Part shown: in pieces, positions 37,397 to 45,375 of the stretch | Layout of the letters: each line of letters starts with the position of its first letter | Position numbering within the stretch: position 1 is the first letter of the stretch | The notes under the pieces: model-generated | What the model was told of the DNA's origin: nothing | The model's input: the letters and a program-made list of their open reading frames with translations, nothing else | Database searches by the model: none | NCBI GenBank assembly: GCA_035551355.1 | Contig: DASZNF010000141.1 | Coordinates: 62,001 to 126,000 of the forward strand | Length of the DNA stretch: 64,000 bases | Source of the DNA: DATATV01 sp035551355 | GTDB lineage: Bacteria; Actinomycetota; Actinomycetes; Mycobacteriales; Pseudonocardiaceae | Direction of reading: 5' to 3' | Position numbers and translations under genes: made by a program

Positions 37397-38638
37397 TCAT
37401 GGTCGTTCCCGGGCGCCGGGCGGGTCGTAGGGGAGCCGCATCAGCACCCGCCAGCGGCCGCCTGGTTCGGGGCCTGCGGTCAGGGTTCCGCCCAGGGCGG
37501 TGATCCGCTCGGTCATTCCCACCAATCCGTATCCGGGCCGCTCGTCCTGCCGCCGCCTGCCGGTCTCCGCTGCGCTGTTGACGATATCGGCCACCAGGCA
37601 GTCGGGCTGACCGGACTCGGCGCGCAGGCTCACCCGGACCTCGGTGGCGCCCGGCGCATGCCGGCGGATGTTGGTCAGGGCTTCCATCAGGACCCGGTGG
37701 GCCGCACCGGCCACCTCTGGGGTTACCGGGCGGGCGTTCCAGCCTGGTTCGGTGGTCAGGGTGACGGTGCCGTCTCGCGGGATGGCGCGGTCCACGGCCT
37801 CGCGCAGGGTGACCGGGGTGCCGAAGGTCGGGGGTTCGCCGGTGCGGAGCAGGGACACCAGCCGCCGGGTTGCGGCCAGGGCCTCGGCGCCTGCTTCTTC
37901 TATTTCGGCGAAGATCTCCTTTCCGGTTGGGTGGTCGGCGATGATCCGGGCGGCCTGGGCTCTCACCACCACGCCGGTGATGTGGTGGGCGACCAGGTCG
38001 TGCAGTTCTCGTGCCATCAGGGCGCGTTCCGCGGTGCGCACGCGGTCGCGGGCCGCGGCGAGGGCGGTGACTCGGCGGGCGTCGGCGTCTCGGTGGATCA
38101 GTCCGATTGCCAGGGCACCGCCCAAGAGAAGCGCTGCGGGGACCGCCAGTAGAGCCAGTGCGTTGTTCGGGCCGGCGCGGACCACGGGGGCGGTGACCAT
38201 GGCCAGGCCGCCCAGTAGAGCGGTGACCGCTGCCCGGCGCGTGGGCAGGCGGCGGCTGGCGGCGCCGACCAGGAGGGCCAGTGCTGCCAGTTCGGTCAGG
38301 TTGGGCTGGGCTTGTGCGGGGTGCCCGGTGCGGGTGGCCAGTTCGGCCAGTGCGGTGCCGAGCAGTGACAAGGCGGCCACGCTGTCCCCCAACAGTGCGA
38401 CCTGGTCCGGCAGGCGCCTGCGCAGCACCGCGAGTGCGGCTGCCACCGGGCCCAGACCGGAAGTCACGGACACGGTGATCGAAGCGAGCAGGCCGGTGGC
38501 CGGACCGCTGCGCAGCGCGAACATCGCGTCGGCGATGACCAGCAGCGCCAGCACGACGATCTCGGCGACCAGCGGCCCGCGCCGGTCCGACCACGAGGGC
38601 CACCAGCTCCGCGCGCCTGCCGGTGAATGATCATCCAT
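37397..38638 (-). CDS. sensor histidine kinase (HisKA_3 / NarX-DesK type)
   Basis: A 413-residue membrane kinase. Five or six hydrophobic helices fill residues 20-190 with hardly any external loop, so the signal is probably sensed within the membrane. The phosphorylated histidine is in ARELHDLVAHHI near residue 215, a HisKA_3 dimerisation motif. The ATPase domain has the N-box region LMEALTNIRRHA near 320 and G-box GYGLVGMTERI near 372. The response regulator gene follows after 43 bases and a Pro-rich membrane protein gene lies 41 bases upstream, so the three form a likely operon. Confidence 0.92.
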   Translation of the reverse strand: MDDHSPAGARSWWPSWSDRRGPLVAEIVVLALLVIADAMFALRSGPATGLLASITVSVTSGLGPVAAALAVLRRRLPDQVALLGDSVAALSLLGTALAELATRTGHPAQAQPNLTELAALALLVGAASRRLPTRRAAVTALLGGLAMVTAPVVRAGPNNALALLAVPAALLLGGALAIGLIHRDADARRVTALAAARDRVRTAERALMARELHDLVAHHITGVVVRAQAARIIADHPTGKEIFAEIEEAGAEALAATRRLVSLLRTGEPPTFGTPVTLREAVDRAIPRDGTVTLTTEPGWNARPVTPEVAGAAHRVLMEALTNIRRHAPGATEVRVSLRAESGQPDCLVADIVNSAAETGRRRQDERPGYGLVGMTERITALGGTLTAGPEPGGRWRVLMRLPYDPPGARERP

Positions 38639-38679
38639 GATGCCGCCACCCTGCCATGGTCATGTTCCCGCTCTGGTGC

Positions 38680-39108
38680 TCATTCGCCCGCGTCGCGGCG
38701 GTCCTGGCGCAGCTCGACCAGGCGGTGCACCGAGCGCACGCCGAACAACGCGACCGTGGCGATCTCCAGCAGTGTCGCGAGGAGCTGGTTGCCGCCGAAG
38801 GCGTTCGGCGCGAAGACGACGCTGACGACGACCAGCGCGAGAAACACGACGGCCAGGCCGACCCGGAAGTGGGCCAGGCGGAACTGGCCGCGGCTCGGCG
38901 GTCGCACCGCGGGCCGTTGCACCGCTGGCGACTGGGGCGGGGGTGATTGGGGCGCTGGCGGTTGCACCGCTGGCGGTTGGGGCGCGGGTTCATGGGGCGG
39001 GGGTTGGTGTTGCTGGAGTTCCGGCAGCGGTTGCGGGGGCGCCGGGTGCTGGGGCGTGGAGTGCTCGGGTGTGGAGTGCTGGGGCGTGGAGTGCTGGGTG
39101 TCGATCAC
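38680..39108 (-). CDS. Pro/Gln-rich small membrane protein encoded with the two-component system
   Basis: A 142-residue protein in two parts. The first 75 residues are low complexity: HSTPQ/E repeats, then Pro/Gln runs. Residues 80-125 hold two hydrophobic helices (VGLAVVFLALVVVSVVF and LLATLLEIATVALFGV) with a short loop, followed by a basic end. AGGAG precedes a GTG start at 39108. It is upstream of the histidine kinase on the same strand and may be an accessory sensor or a target of the system. I recognise no named family. Confidence 0.65.
   Translation of the reverse strand: MIDTQHSTPQHSTPEHSTPQHPAPPQPLPELQQHQPPPHEPAPQPPAVQPPAPQSPPPQSPAVQRPAVRPPSRGQFRLAHFRVGLAVVFLALVVVSVVFAPNAFGGNQLLATLLEIATVALFGVRSVHRLVELRQDRRDAGE
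39046..39105. repeat. four 15-bp tandem repeats in the Pro-rich membrane protein gene
   Basis: Units of GTGCTGGGGCGTGGA begin at 39046, 39061, 39076 and 39091, the second and fourth diverged. On the minus strand they encode repeated His-Ser-Thr-Pro-Gln/Glu. The 15-base period keeps the frame, so copy number can change without breaking the gene. Confidence 0.8.
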
Positions 39109-39340
39109 GGGGTTGCTCCTGTGGTGGGATTTGCTTGCCCTACCAGGATGTGTGGTGATCGGGTGCGCGTGGCTCGCGCTAAAGGATGATCTTTGGGGTT
39201 TCGGGTCGTACTTTCGGCCGAGGTATGGCTGGCCCCACCTTCAGGACACCAGCTTGCACCGCTGTGTTCCGACCGCGATTCGACGAGGCTCGATTTGTCA
39301 TCGTCGGGAGTTGCCGGGGCAAGTGTCGGGGGGAGTTGTC
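39109..39340. other. intergenic region between the Pro-rich protein and acyltransferase genes
   Basis: This 232-base divergent gap must hold promoters for the two-component operon and the acyltransferase. I see only short open frames without ribosome binding sites and no strong palindrome. A lower G+C patch lies around 39170-39240. Confidence 0.5.
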
Positions 39341-40672
39341 ATGTCCGCATCCGTTCGTGCGGCCCGGGATCCGTTCGTCGATCTGCTGCGCACTGGCGCA
39401 ATTCTGGTGGTCGTGTTCGGGCACTGGCTGATGCCGGTGCTGGCTCGGCACGGCAGCACGGTCTCGGCGGGCAACGCGCTGGCCACGCCGGGCTGGTGGT
39501 TGCTGACCTGGCCCGCGCAGGTCATGCCGGTGTTCTTCGTGGCCGGGGGTGCGGCGAATTTCCATTCCTACCAAGGATTTCTGGCCCGGGGCGGAACTAC
39601 CCAGAGGTGGTTGGCGGCGCGGGTCCGGCGGTTGGTGCTGCCGGTGTTTCCGTTGCTGGCGGTGTGGCTGGCCGTGCCGGATCTTCTGCTGTCGCTCGGG
39701 GTTCCGGCGCAGCCGGTGGGGTTGGCGGCGGCGATCGTCGGGCAGTTGTTGTGGTTCCTCGCGGTGTATCTGATCGCCACGGCGCTTGTTCCGGTCATGC
39801 TGGCGGCGCGGAATCGTTGGGGTGATTGGGTTTTCGTGGTCCTGACCGGTGCCGCGGTCGGGGTGGATGTGTTGCGGTTGCATGGGGTTCCGTTGGTCGG
39901 CTACACCAATGAGGTGTTCGTGTGGCTGGCCGTGCAGCAGCTGGGAATCGAGTATGCGGCGGGGCGGTTCAGCCGGTTGACCAGGAAGGGCGCGCTGGCC
40001 CTTGGGTTCGCCGGGCTGGGCGGGACCGCCTTGTTGGTGCTGCTCGCGGGTTATCCGGACAGTATGGTGGGGCTGCCGGGGCAGACCGTGTCCAACATGT
40101 CGCCGGCTACGATTTGCCTGCTCACCCTTGGCCTCGGGCAGTTCGGGTTTCTGCTGGCCGCGCGGGAACGGCTGGTGGTGTGGAGCAGGCGGCCGGGGCC
40201 GGCGGCGGTGCTGCGGGCGGTGGGGTCGCGGTGCCTGACGGTGTACCTGTGGCACATGTCGGCGTTGGTGCTGGTGGCGGGCGTCGCGGTGGTCGGATTC
40301 GGTTATGCCACACCGCAACCGGGCAGTCCGGGGTGGCTGGTGGCGCTGCCGGTGAGCATGCTGGTGATGGCTGTGGTGTTGCGCGTGCTGGTCGCCGTCC
40401 TTGGCCGGTTCGAGGCGATCCGACCGGCAGTCGTCGGGGCGGTGCCGGTCTGGCGGATGGTCGTTGCGGTGGTGGTGCTGGTGGCCGGGTTGACCGGGAT
40501 CGCGGCGGCGGGGTTCGTGCCCGCGGCCGGCGGTTGGCAGGTCGGGCCGATTCCGTGGATCGTGCTGATCGGGCTGGGATTCGCGTTGACCGTGCCGCGG
40601 CTGACCCGGCGGGCGGCCGGGCTGGGGACTCGGGTGCTCGGCGCGCTGGTCACCGCGCTGCCCCGGAATTAG
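39341..40672 (+). CDS. acyltransferase-3 family membrane protein
   Basis: A 443-residue integral membrane protein with about ten helices. The N-terminal pattern RDPFVDLLRTGAILVVVFGHWL is the acyltransferase-3 hallmark, with the catalytic-type histidine in FGHW; YLWHMSALVLV near residue 305 is a second family histidine region. Such proteins transfer acyl groups to exported sugars, peptidoglycan, lipids or antibiotics. The ATG at 39341 follows GGGGGGAG by five bases; the frame is open further upstream but that region is non-coding in character. The acceptor is unknown. Its end overlaps the convergent SDR gene by four bases. Confidence 0.88.
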   Translation: MSASVRAARDPFVDLLRTGAILVVVFGHWLMPVLARHGSTVSAGNALATPGWWLLTWPAQVMPVFFVAGGAANFHSYQGFLARGGTTQRWLAARVRRLVLPVFPLLAVWLAVPDLLLSLGVPAQPVGLAAAIVGQLLWFLAVYLIATALVPVMLAARNRWGDWVFVVLTGAAVGVDVLRLHGVPLVGYTNEVFVWLAVQQLGIEYAAGRFSRLTRKGALALGFAGLGGTALLVLLAGYPDSMVGLPGQTVSNMSPATICLLTLGLGQFGFLLAARERLVVWSRRPGPAAVLRAVGSRCLTVYLWHMSALVLVAGVAVVGFGYATPQPGSPGWLVALPVSMLVMAVVLRVLVAVLGRFEAIRPAVVGAVPVWRMVVAVVVLVAGLTGIAAAGFVPAAGGWQVGPIPWIVLIGLGFALTVPRLTRRAAGLGTRVLGALVTALPRN

Positions 40673-41397
40673 GGCAGGCGGGCGAGCAGGCCGCCGTCGA
40701 CCGGCAGGCAGGTTCCGGTGATGGTCGAGGCGTCGTCGGAGAGCAGGAACCGCACGGCGTTGGCGATGTCGGCCGGTTTCGGAAAGCGCCGCAACGGGAA
40801 GCGGGTGACCCGCTCGGCCATCGACTCCTCGTCGGCCCACTGTTCGCTGTTGCGGGGCACCGGCACGAAACTGGGCGCCACGGCGTTGCAGCGCACGTCC
40901 CGCGGGCCCCATTCGATGGCCATGGCGCGGGTCAGCGCGAGCAGCGCGGCTTTGGCGGCGGCGTAGGGGCCGAAGTCGGGTAGCGCGCCGTACGCGTGCA
41001 CGGAGGCGATGTGCACCATCGCGGCCGGGCGGCCGTCGGCGCTGGCGACCAGCTCCTTGCCCCACAGCCACGCGCTGCCGGCCATGACCTGGAACGGGCG
41101 CAGGAATCCCTCGGCCGACTCCTCGGCCAGCGGGGTGGGCGCCTCGGAGAGGGTGCTGTTCACCAGGAGCGTGGCCGGTGCGGTCAGCAGGCCGAATGCG
41201 TTCTTGGCGGCGGATTCGGACTGCGCGTCGGCGGCGAGGTACCGGGCTCGCTCGTCCACTGTGGATGGACGGGTGCCGGCCAGGTCGACGGCGAGGACTT
41301 CGGCACCGCGGTCGGCCAGCTCACGCACCACGGCACTGCCGATTCCGCCCGCGCCGCCGAGCACGATCGCGCCGCGCCCGGCGAATTCCCTGGTCAT
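40669..41397 (-). CDS. SDR-family dehydrogenase of the sugar-acid operon
   Basis: A 242-residue short-chain dehydrogenase with GGAGGIGSA near residue 14, catalytic Ser in HIASVH near 135, YAAAKAALLAL near 151 and CLPVDGG at the end. The usual NAG motif reads NSTLSEA here, a departure from the family. It is last of five minus-strand genes linked by four-base overlaps, so it probably oxidises a sugar or sugar acid at the start of the pathway, or reduces an intermediate. The exact step is inference. Confidence 0.88.
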   Translation of the reverse strand: MTREFAGRGAIVLGGAGGIGSAVVRELADRGAEVLAVDLAGTRPSTVDERARYLAADAQSESAAKNAFGLLTAPATLLVNSTLSEAPTPLAEESAEGFLRPFQVMAGSAWLWGKELVASADGRPAAMVHIASVHAYGALPDFGPYAAAKAALLALTRAMAIEWGPRDVRCNAVAPSFVPVPRNSEQWADEESMAERVTRFPLRRFPKPADIANAVRFLLSDDASTITGTCLPVDGGLLARLP

Positions 41398-42122
41398 CCC
41401 GGCTCCTGCCGCACGGTGTCCGCCGAGTCCGGCTCCTGCTCGGCCTCGCCTTGTCGCAGCGCGTGTTTGAGCCGGGCGATGTGGGCGCGGGCCGCTTCCT
41501 CGGCCGCGTCCGCGTCGCCGGTGCGGATGGCGGCCACGATCCGCCGGTGGTCGGCGACCGCGCTGTGCGGGCCGGAGGTCACCGTGGTGGTCACCATGGC
41601 CAGCCGCACCTGGGCCTGGATCTCGTCCAGCGCGCGGATCACGTGGTGGTTGCCGCCCGCCTCGCGGATCCGGCTGTGGAAACTCATGTCCAGTTCGGTG
41701 TGCTCGGCCAGGTTGCCGAGGGCCACGGCCTGTTCGTGCTTGCGCAGGATGCGCTCCAGTTCACCGGCCAGCGCGGGCCCGGCGCGGCGCACGGCCAGCC
41801 GCGCGGCCACTCCCTCGAGCACCTCGCGGACTTCGTACAACTCGGCCAGGTCGGCCAGATCGACCCGGGCCACCACCGCACCCCGCCGTGGTTCCTCCAC
41901 GGCCAGGCGATCCCAGGTCAGCCGGACCACGGCCTCGCGCACGGGGCTGCGGCTGACCTCCAGTCGCTCGGCCAGTCCGGGCACGCTGAGTTTGGTGCCG
42001 GGCTGCAGCGCACCGGAGAAGATGGCCTGGCGCAAGGACTCGTACACGGCATCGGTGATGCGTTCCGAGGTGCGCACCGGCGCGAGGTGGTCCACCGGGG
42101 TGTCCTTCCTCGGGCCGGTCAT
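41394..42122 (-). CDS. GntR-family regulator, FCD subfamily
   Basis: A 242-residue repressor. The winged helix is at residues 20-85, with GTKLSVPGLAERLEVSRSPVREAV as the recognition region. The FCD ligand domain follows, with its metal-ligand pattern in HTELDMSFHSRI and later histidines. Regulators of this group control sugar-acid catabolism, for example galactonate and gluconate. Its gene lies within the five-gene operon, overlapping the aldolase gene upstream and the SDR gene downstream by four bases each. It probably binds the TACATGTAACATG boxes at 45337 and 46581 (inference). Confidence 0.9.
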   Translation of the reverse strand: MTGPRKDTPVDHLAPVRTSERITDAVYESLRQAIFSGALQPGTKLSVPGLAERLEVSRSPVREAVVRLTWDRLAVEEPRRGAVVARVDLADLAELYEVREVLEGVAARLAVRRAGPALAGELERILRKHEQAVALGNLAEHTELDMSFHSRIREAGGNHHVIRALDEIQAQVRLAMVTTTVTSGPHSAVADHRRIVAAIRTGDADAAEEAARAHIARLKHALRQGEAEQEPDSADTVRQEPG

Positions 42123-42739
42123 GCGGCCCGGCCCTGGCGCACCGTGGCCAGGTAGCGGGCGGCGGCCGCGCCAAGGGCGGACCAGTCGTCCCGGGTCACC
42201 GCGTCGGCGTCGAACAGGCCCAGTCCCACGCCGAGCGATACGCAGCCAACGGCAAGACATTCCCGGCCGATCTCCGCGGTGAGGCCGCCGCAGGCCAGCA
42301 GTGGCACATCGTCGAGCGGCTCGCGCACCAGCTTCAGGTACGCCGGGCCGGCCGGCTGCACCGGGAACACCTTCACCACGTCGGCTCCGAGCTGGAACGC
42401 GGTGGCGATCTCGGTCGGGGTGTAGGCGCCGGGCACCGAGATCAGGCCGGCCTGCCTGGTCGCCGCGATCACCTCCGGATCGGTGTGCGGGGACAGCACG
42501 AACGCGCCCCCGACCGCGGCCACCCGGCGGACCTGCTCGGCCGAGCGCACCGTGCCCGCGCCCACGAGCAGTTCGGGCCGGGTGGCCAGTTGCTCGATGG
42601 AGTCGAAGGCGTCGGGGGAGTTCATGGTGATCTCGAACGCCCGGATTCCGGCCTCGGCCAGCGCGTCCACCGCGGGCAACACGCGAGTGGGCGGCAGGCC
42701 GCGCAGGATGGCCACCAGATCGGGGAGTTGGCCGGTCAT
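42119..42739 (-). CDS. 2-dehydro-3-deoxy-6-phosphogalactonate/-gluconate aldolase
   Basis: A 206-residue KDPG/KDPGal aldolase. It has LRGLPP near residue 12, the catalytic glutamate in FEITMNSPDAF near 36, GAGTVRS near 61, LSPHTDPEV near 82 and the Schiff-base lysine in VVKVFPVQPAGPAYLK near 124. The enzyme splits the phosphorylated keto-deoxy acid into pyruvate and glyceraldehyde 3-phosphate. The galactonate dehydratase encoded close by favours the KDPGal (DgoA) role. The matching KDPGal kinase is not in the window. Four-base overlaps join it to the genes on both sides. Confidence 0.9.
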   Translation of the reverse strand: MTGQLPDLVAILRGLPPTRVLPAVDALAEAGIRAFEITMNSPDAFDSIEQLATRPELLVGAGTVRSAEQVRRVAAVGGAFVLSPHTDPEVIAATRQAGLISVPGAYTPTEIATAFQLGADVVKVFPVQPAGPAYLKLVREPLDDVPLLACGGLTAEIGRECLAVGCVSLGVGLGLFDADAVTRDDWSALGAAAARYLATVRQGRAA

Positions 42740-44175
42740 CGGTCGGCCACCGCGATCGTCTGCGGGGCAAGGAAAGCGTCCAGTCCGGCCTGGCCGCCCT
42801 CGATGCCGACCCCGGAGAGTTTCCGGCCACCGAAGGGAACTCCGGGCGTGTTCGGGGTGGCCGTGTTGACTCCGGCGATGCCCACGTCCAGTGCCTCGGC
42901 CACCTGGCGGCCGCGCTCCGGTTCGCCGGTGGCCACATATCCGGCCAGGCCAAGGGGATCGGCCCGGGTCGCCTCGATAACCTCGGTGATGTCCCGGTAG
43001 GTCAGCACCGGCAGCACCGGCGCGAACGACTCCTCGGCGACCATGCGTGCGGTGCGCGGCGGGTCCACCGCGATGACCGGGCGGGCGAAGTGGCCGCGGT
43101 CCGGGACCGCGATGTCCGGTCGGTGCACCGTGGCGCCGAGGTTTTCGGCCTCCTTGGCCAGTTCCTCGACCCGGCCCGGGTCGGTGGGCAGGGCCAGCGG
43201 TCCCAGCGTGGTCGCCGGATCGAGCGGGTCGCCAAGGATCAGTTTTCCGGCGGCGGCCAGAAGACCATCCACAATGGAGTCACGGAGATTTTCCGGCACC
43301 CACACGGTGTTGGCGCCGATGCAGGACTGCCCGTTGTTGCGGTACTTCGCGCCGTTGATCAGCTCCACCGCGCGGGCCGGGTCGGCGTCGTCCAGTACCA
43401 CCAGGGGCGCGTTGCCGCCGAGTTCCAGGATGCAGCGGGTCAGACCGGCCCGGGCCCGCTCGGCGACCAGCAGGCCGACTCGGGTCGACCCGGTGAAGCT
43501 GATGCCGCGTACCCGGTGGTCGTCCAGCCAGGCGTTGGTCACGTCGGCGCCGTCGCCGAGCATCGTGCAGACCACGCCCTTGGGCACGTGCCTGGCCGCG
43601 ATGTCCGCGAAACCCAGTGCGGCGCCCGCGGCCACCTCGGACGGCTTGAACAGCACGGTGCACCCGGCGGCCAGGGCGGCGGCGATCTTGCGGGCCGGGA
43701 TGGACAGCGGGAAGTTCCATGGCGTGGACACCGCGACCACGCCCAGCGGCCGGGCGCCCACCTCGTGCCGGATGCCCGGCACCGCCCGCAATGTCTCGTC
43801 CCGGCGGCCCTGCACGGCCGCGGCGAACCACTCGCAGAAACCGGCCGACATGCCGACCTCGGCCCGCGCCTCGGCCAGCCGCTTGCCGGTCTCCCGGGCG
43901 GTCAGCACGGCCAGTTCCTCGGCCACCGCCGGATCCCGCAGTTCGGCGGCGATCGCGAGCAGCGCGGCCGCCCGCCGCGCGGCCGGGGTGGCCGACCAGT
44001 CCGGCAGCGCGGTCGCGGCCACGTCCACCGCGCGCGCCGCGTCCGCCCGGCCGCCGCCGACATAGGCGGCCAGCACCTCCCCGGTGGCCGGTTCGAGCAC
44101 CTCGACCGGCCAGGGCTGGTCGGGCCGCTCGACGCCGGGAATGCGGCAGCCGGAAGCAGGGTGCGTGGTCGTCAT
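42736..44175 (-). CDS. NAD(P)-dependent aldehyde dehydrogenase
   Basis: A 479-residue aldehyde dehydrogenase with PWNFPLSIPARK near residue 153, the cofactor segment FTGSTRVG, the general base Glu in LELGGNAP near 251 and the nucleophile in NNGQSCIGAN near 285. It is closest in feel to succinate-semialdehyde and alpha-ketoglutarate-semialdehyde dehydrogenases, which end oxidative sugar-acid pathways. Aldose or lactaldehyde oxidation is also possible. It overlaps the enolase-superfamily and aldolase genes by four bases each, so it acts in the same pathway. Confidence 0.9.
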   Translation of the reverse strand: MTTTHPASGCRIPGVERPDQPWPVEVLEPATGEVLAAYVGGGRADAARAVDVAATALPDWSATPAARRAAALLAIAAELRDPAVAEELAVLTARETGKRLAEARAEVGMSAGFCEWFAAAVQGRRDETLRAVPGIRHEVGARPLGVVAVSTPWNFPLSIPARKIAAALAAGCTVLFKPSEVAAGAALGFADIAARHVPKGVVCTMLGDGADVTNAWLDDHRVRGISFTGSTRVGLLVAERARAGLTRCILELGGNAPLVVLDDADPARAVELINGAKYRNNGQSCIGANTVWVPENLRDSIVDGLLAAAGKLILGDPLDPATTLGPLALPTDPGRVEELAKEAENLGATVHRPDIAVPDRGHFARPVIAVDPPRTARMVAEESFAPVLPVLTYRDITEVIEATRADPLGLAGYVATGEPERGRQVAEALDVGIAGVNTATPNTPGVPFGGRKLSGVGIEGGQAGLDAFLAPQTIAVADR

Positions 44176-45302
44176 GCGATGACCTCCGAATTCTCGTGCA
44201 GTGCGTCGGTGTCGAACTCGACGCCGAGGCCCGGCCCGGTCGGGATGCGCAGCCGGCCCGCGACGGGCTGCGGTGGTTGACGCAACAGCGGATCGCGCAG
44301 GGGATTGTCCCGCACGTCGTACTCCACAATGGACACCGGCGGTGCCATCGCGGCCAGTTGCAGGGTGGCCAGGAAGGCGGCCGCGCCGCCGTAGAGATGT
44401 GGGGCGACCGACTTTCCGCGGGCCTGCGCCAGTTCGCAGACCGCGAGGGCCTCGGTCAGTCCGCCGGTCTTGGACAGGTCCGGCTGCACCAGCGCCACGG
44501 CTTCGGAGTCGACGTACGACCAGAAATCGTTGCGGCCGTAGATGTTCTCGCCGGTGGCGATGGCCAGGCCGGTGCGTTCGTAGAGGGCTTCCAGGTCGGG
44601 CAGGCGGTCGCCGCGCACCGGCTCCTCGATCCAGGCGACGCCGTGCTCGCGCAGCATCGGCGCGGCGGCCACCGCTTCAGCCAGCGACCACGCCTGGTTG
44701 GCGTCACCATAGATGTCCATCTCCGGGCCGCAGATCCGGCGCACCGCGGCCAGGTTGGCCTCGTCGGTCTCCGCGCCGAAGCCGAGTTTCACCTTCAGTG
44801 CGGTGTATCCCTCGTCCTGGCAACGGGAAGCCAGGTCGGCCACGCCGGTCGGGCCCAGGCTGGAGGCGTACACGGCGATGTCGTCGCGCACCCGGCCGCC
44901 GCCGGAATCGGCGATGCCCACCCGGGCGCGGCGGGCCCGCAGATCCCACAGGGCCACGTCCGCCGCGGAGATCGCCTGGGCCACCGGGCCGGGCGCACCC
45001 CACTGGCGGCCCAGCGGGGCCAGCGTGCGGGTGAGGGTGTCGTGCACCGCGGTGATCCGGTCCGGGTCCTGGCCCTCCAGCAGCGGCAGCACGCCCTCGC
45101 GCAGGGTGGCCACCCGCTCGGCGGCGGCCCAGGACGGGAAGTTGACCCAGCTCTCGCCACGGCCGGTGGCGCCGGTGCTGTCGGTCAGTTCGACCAGCAC
45201 CATGCTGCGCCGGCGCAGCGCCGAGAAGGACATGGCGATGCCGTCGCGGGCCTCGGCGTGCAACACCCGGATCTGGCTCCGCACGATCCGCGCCTGGCCC
45301 AC
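44172..45302 (-). CDS. mandelate racemase/muconate lactonizing-type sugar-acid dehydratase
   Basis: A 376-residue enolase-superfamily enzyme. The active-site set is visible: Lys-x-Lys in ALKVKLG, metal ligands Asp in YGDANQAW, Glu in WIEEPV and Glu in ATGENIYG, and a C-terminal His in APHLYGG. The superfamily abstracts a proton next to a carboxylate; most members in such operons dehydrate sugar acids. Its substrate is not clear and differs in pattern from the galactonate dehydratase encoded across the divergent promoter. The start is a GTG at 45302 with GGGAGG upstream. It is first of five coupled genes. Confidence 0.88.
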   Translation of the reverse strand: MGQARIVRSQIRVLHAEARDGIAMSFSALRRRSMVLVELTDSTGATGRGESWVNFPSWAAAERVATLREGVLPLLEGQDPDRITAVHDTLTRTLAPLGRQWGAPGPVAQAISAADVALWDLRARRARVGIADSGGGRVRDDIAVYASSLGPTGVADLASRCQDEGYTALKVKLGFGAETDEANLAAVRRICGPEMDIYGDANQAWSLAEAVAAAPMLREHGVAWIEEPVRGDRLPDLEALYERTGLAIATGENIYGRNDFWSYVDSEAVALVQPDLSKTGGLTEALAVCELAQARGKSVAPHLYGGAAAFLATLQLAAMAPPVSIVEYDVRDNPLRDPLLRQPPQPVAGRLRIPTGPGLGVEFDTDALHENSEVIA

Positions 45303-45336
45303 CTGTCCTCCCAGCGTTGGTCTGATCGGTTCACTC

Positions 45337-45349
45337 TACATGTAACATG
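45337..45349. promoter_or_regulatory. GntR-type operator candidate in the divergent dehydratase promoter region
   Basis: TACATGTAACATG lies in the 73-base gap between the two enolase-superfamily genes and recurs exactly at 46581-46593 before the sugar porter gene. It contains the palindrome TACATGTA. Only these two intergenic regions of the sugar-acid locus carry it, and the GntR regulator is encoded in the same locus. Confidence 0.6.
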
Positions 45350-45375
45350 CGAAAACCCCACAGTGAGGAGCTGTC

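Noticed and set aside
38940..39105. Repeats near 39 kb as a CRISPR array
   Set aside because: The units are adjacent 15-mers without spacers and encode a His/Ser/Thr/Pro repeat in a gene; no cas genes are present.
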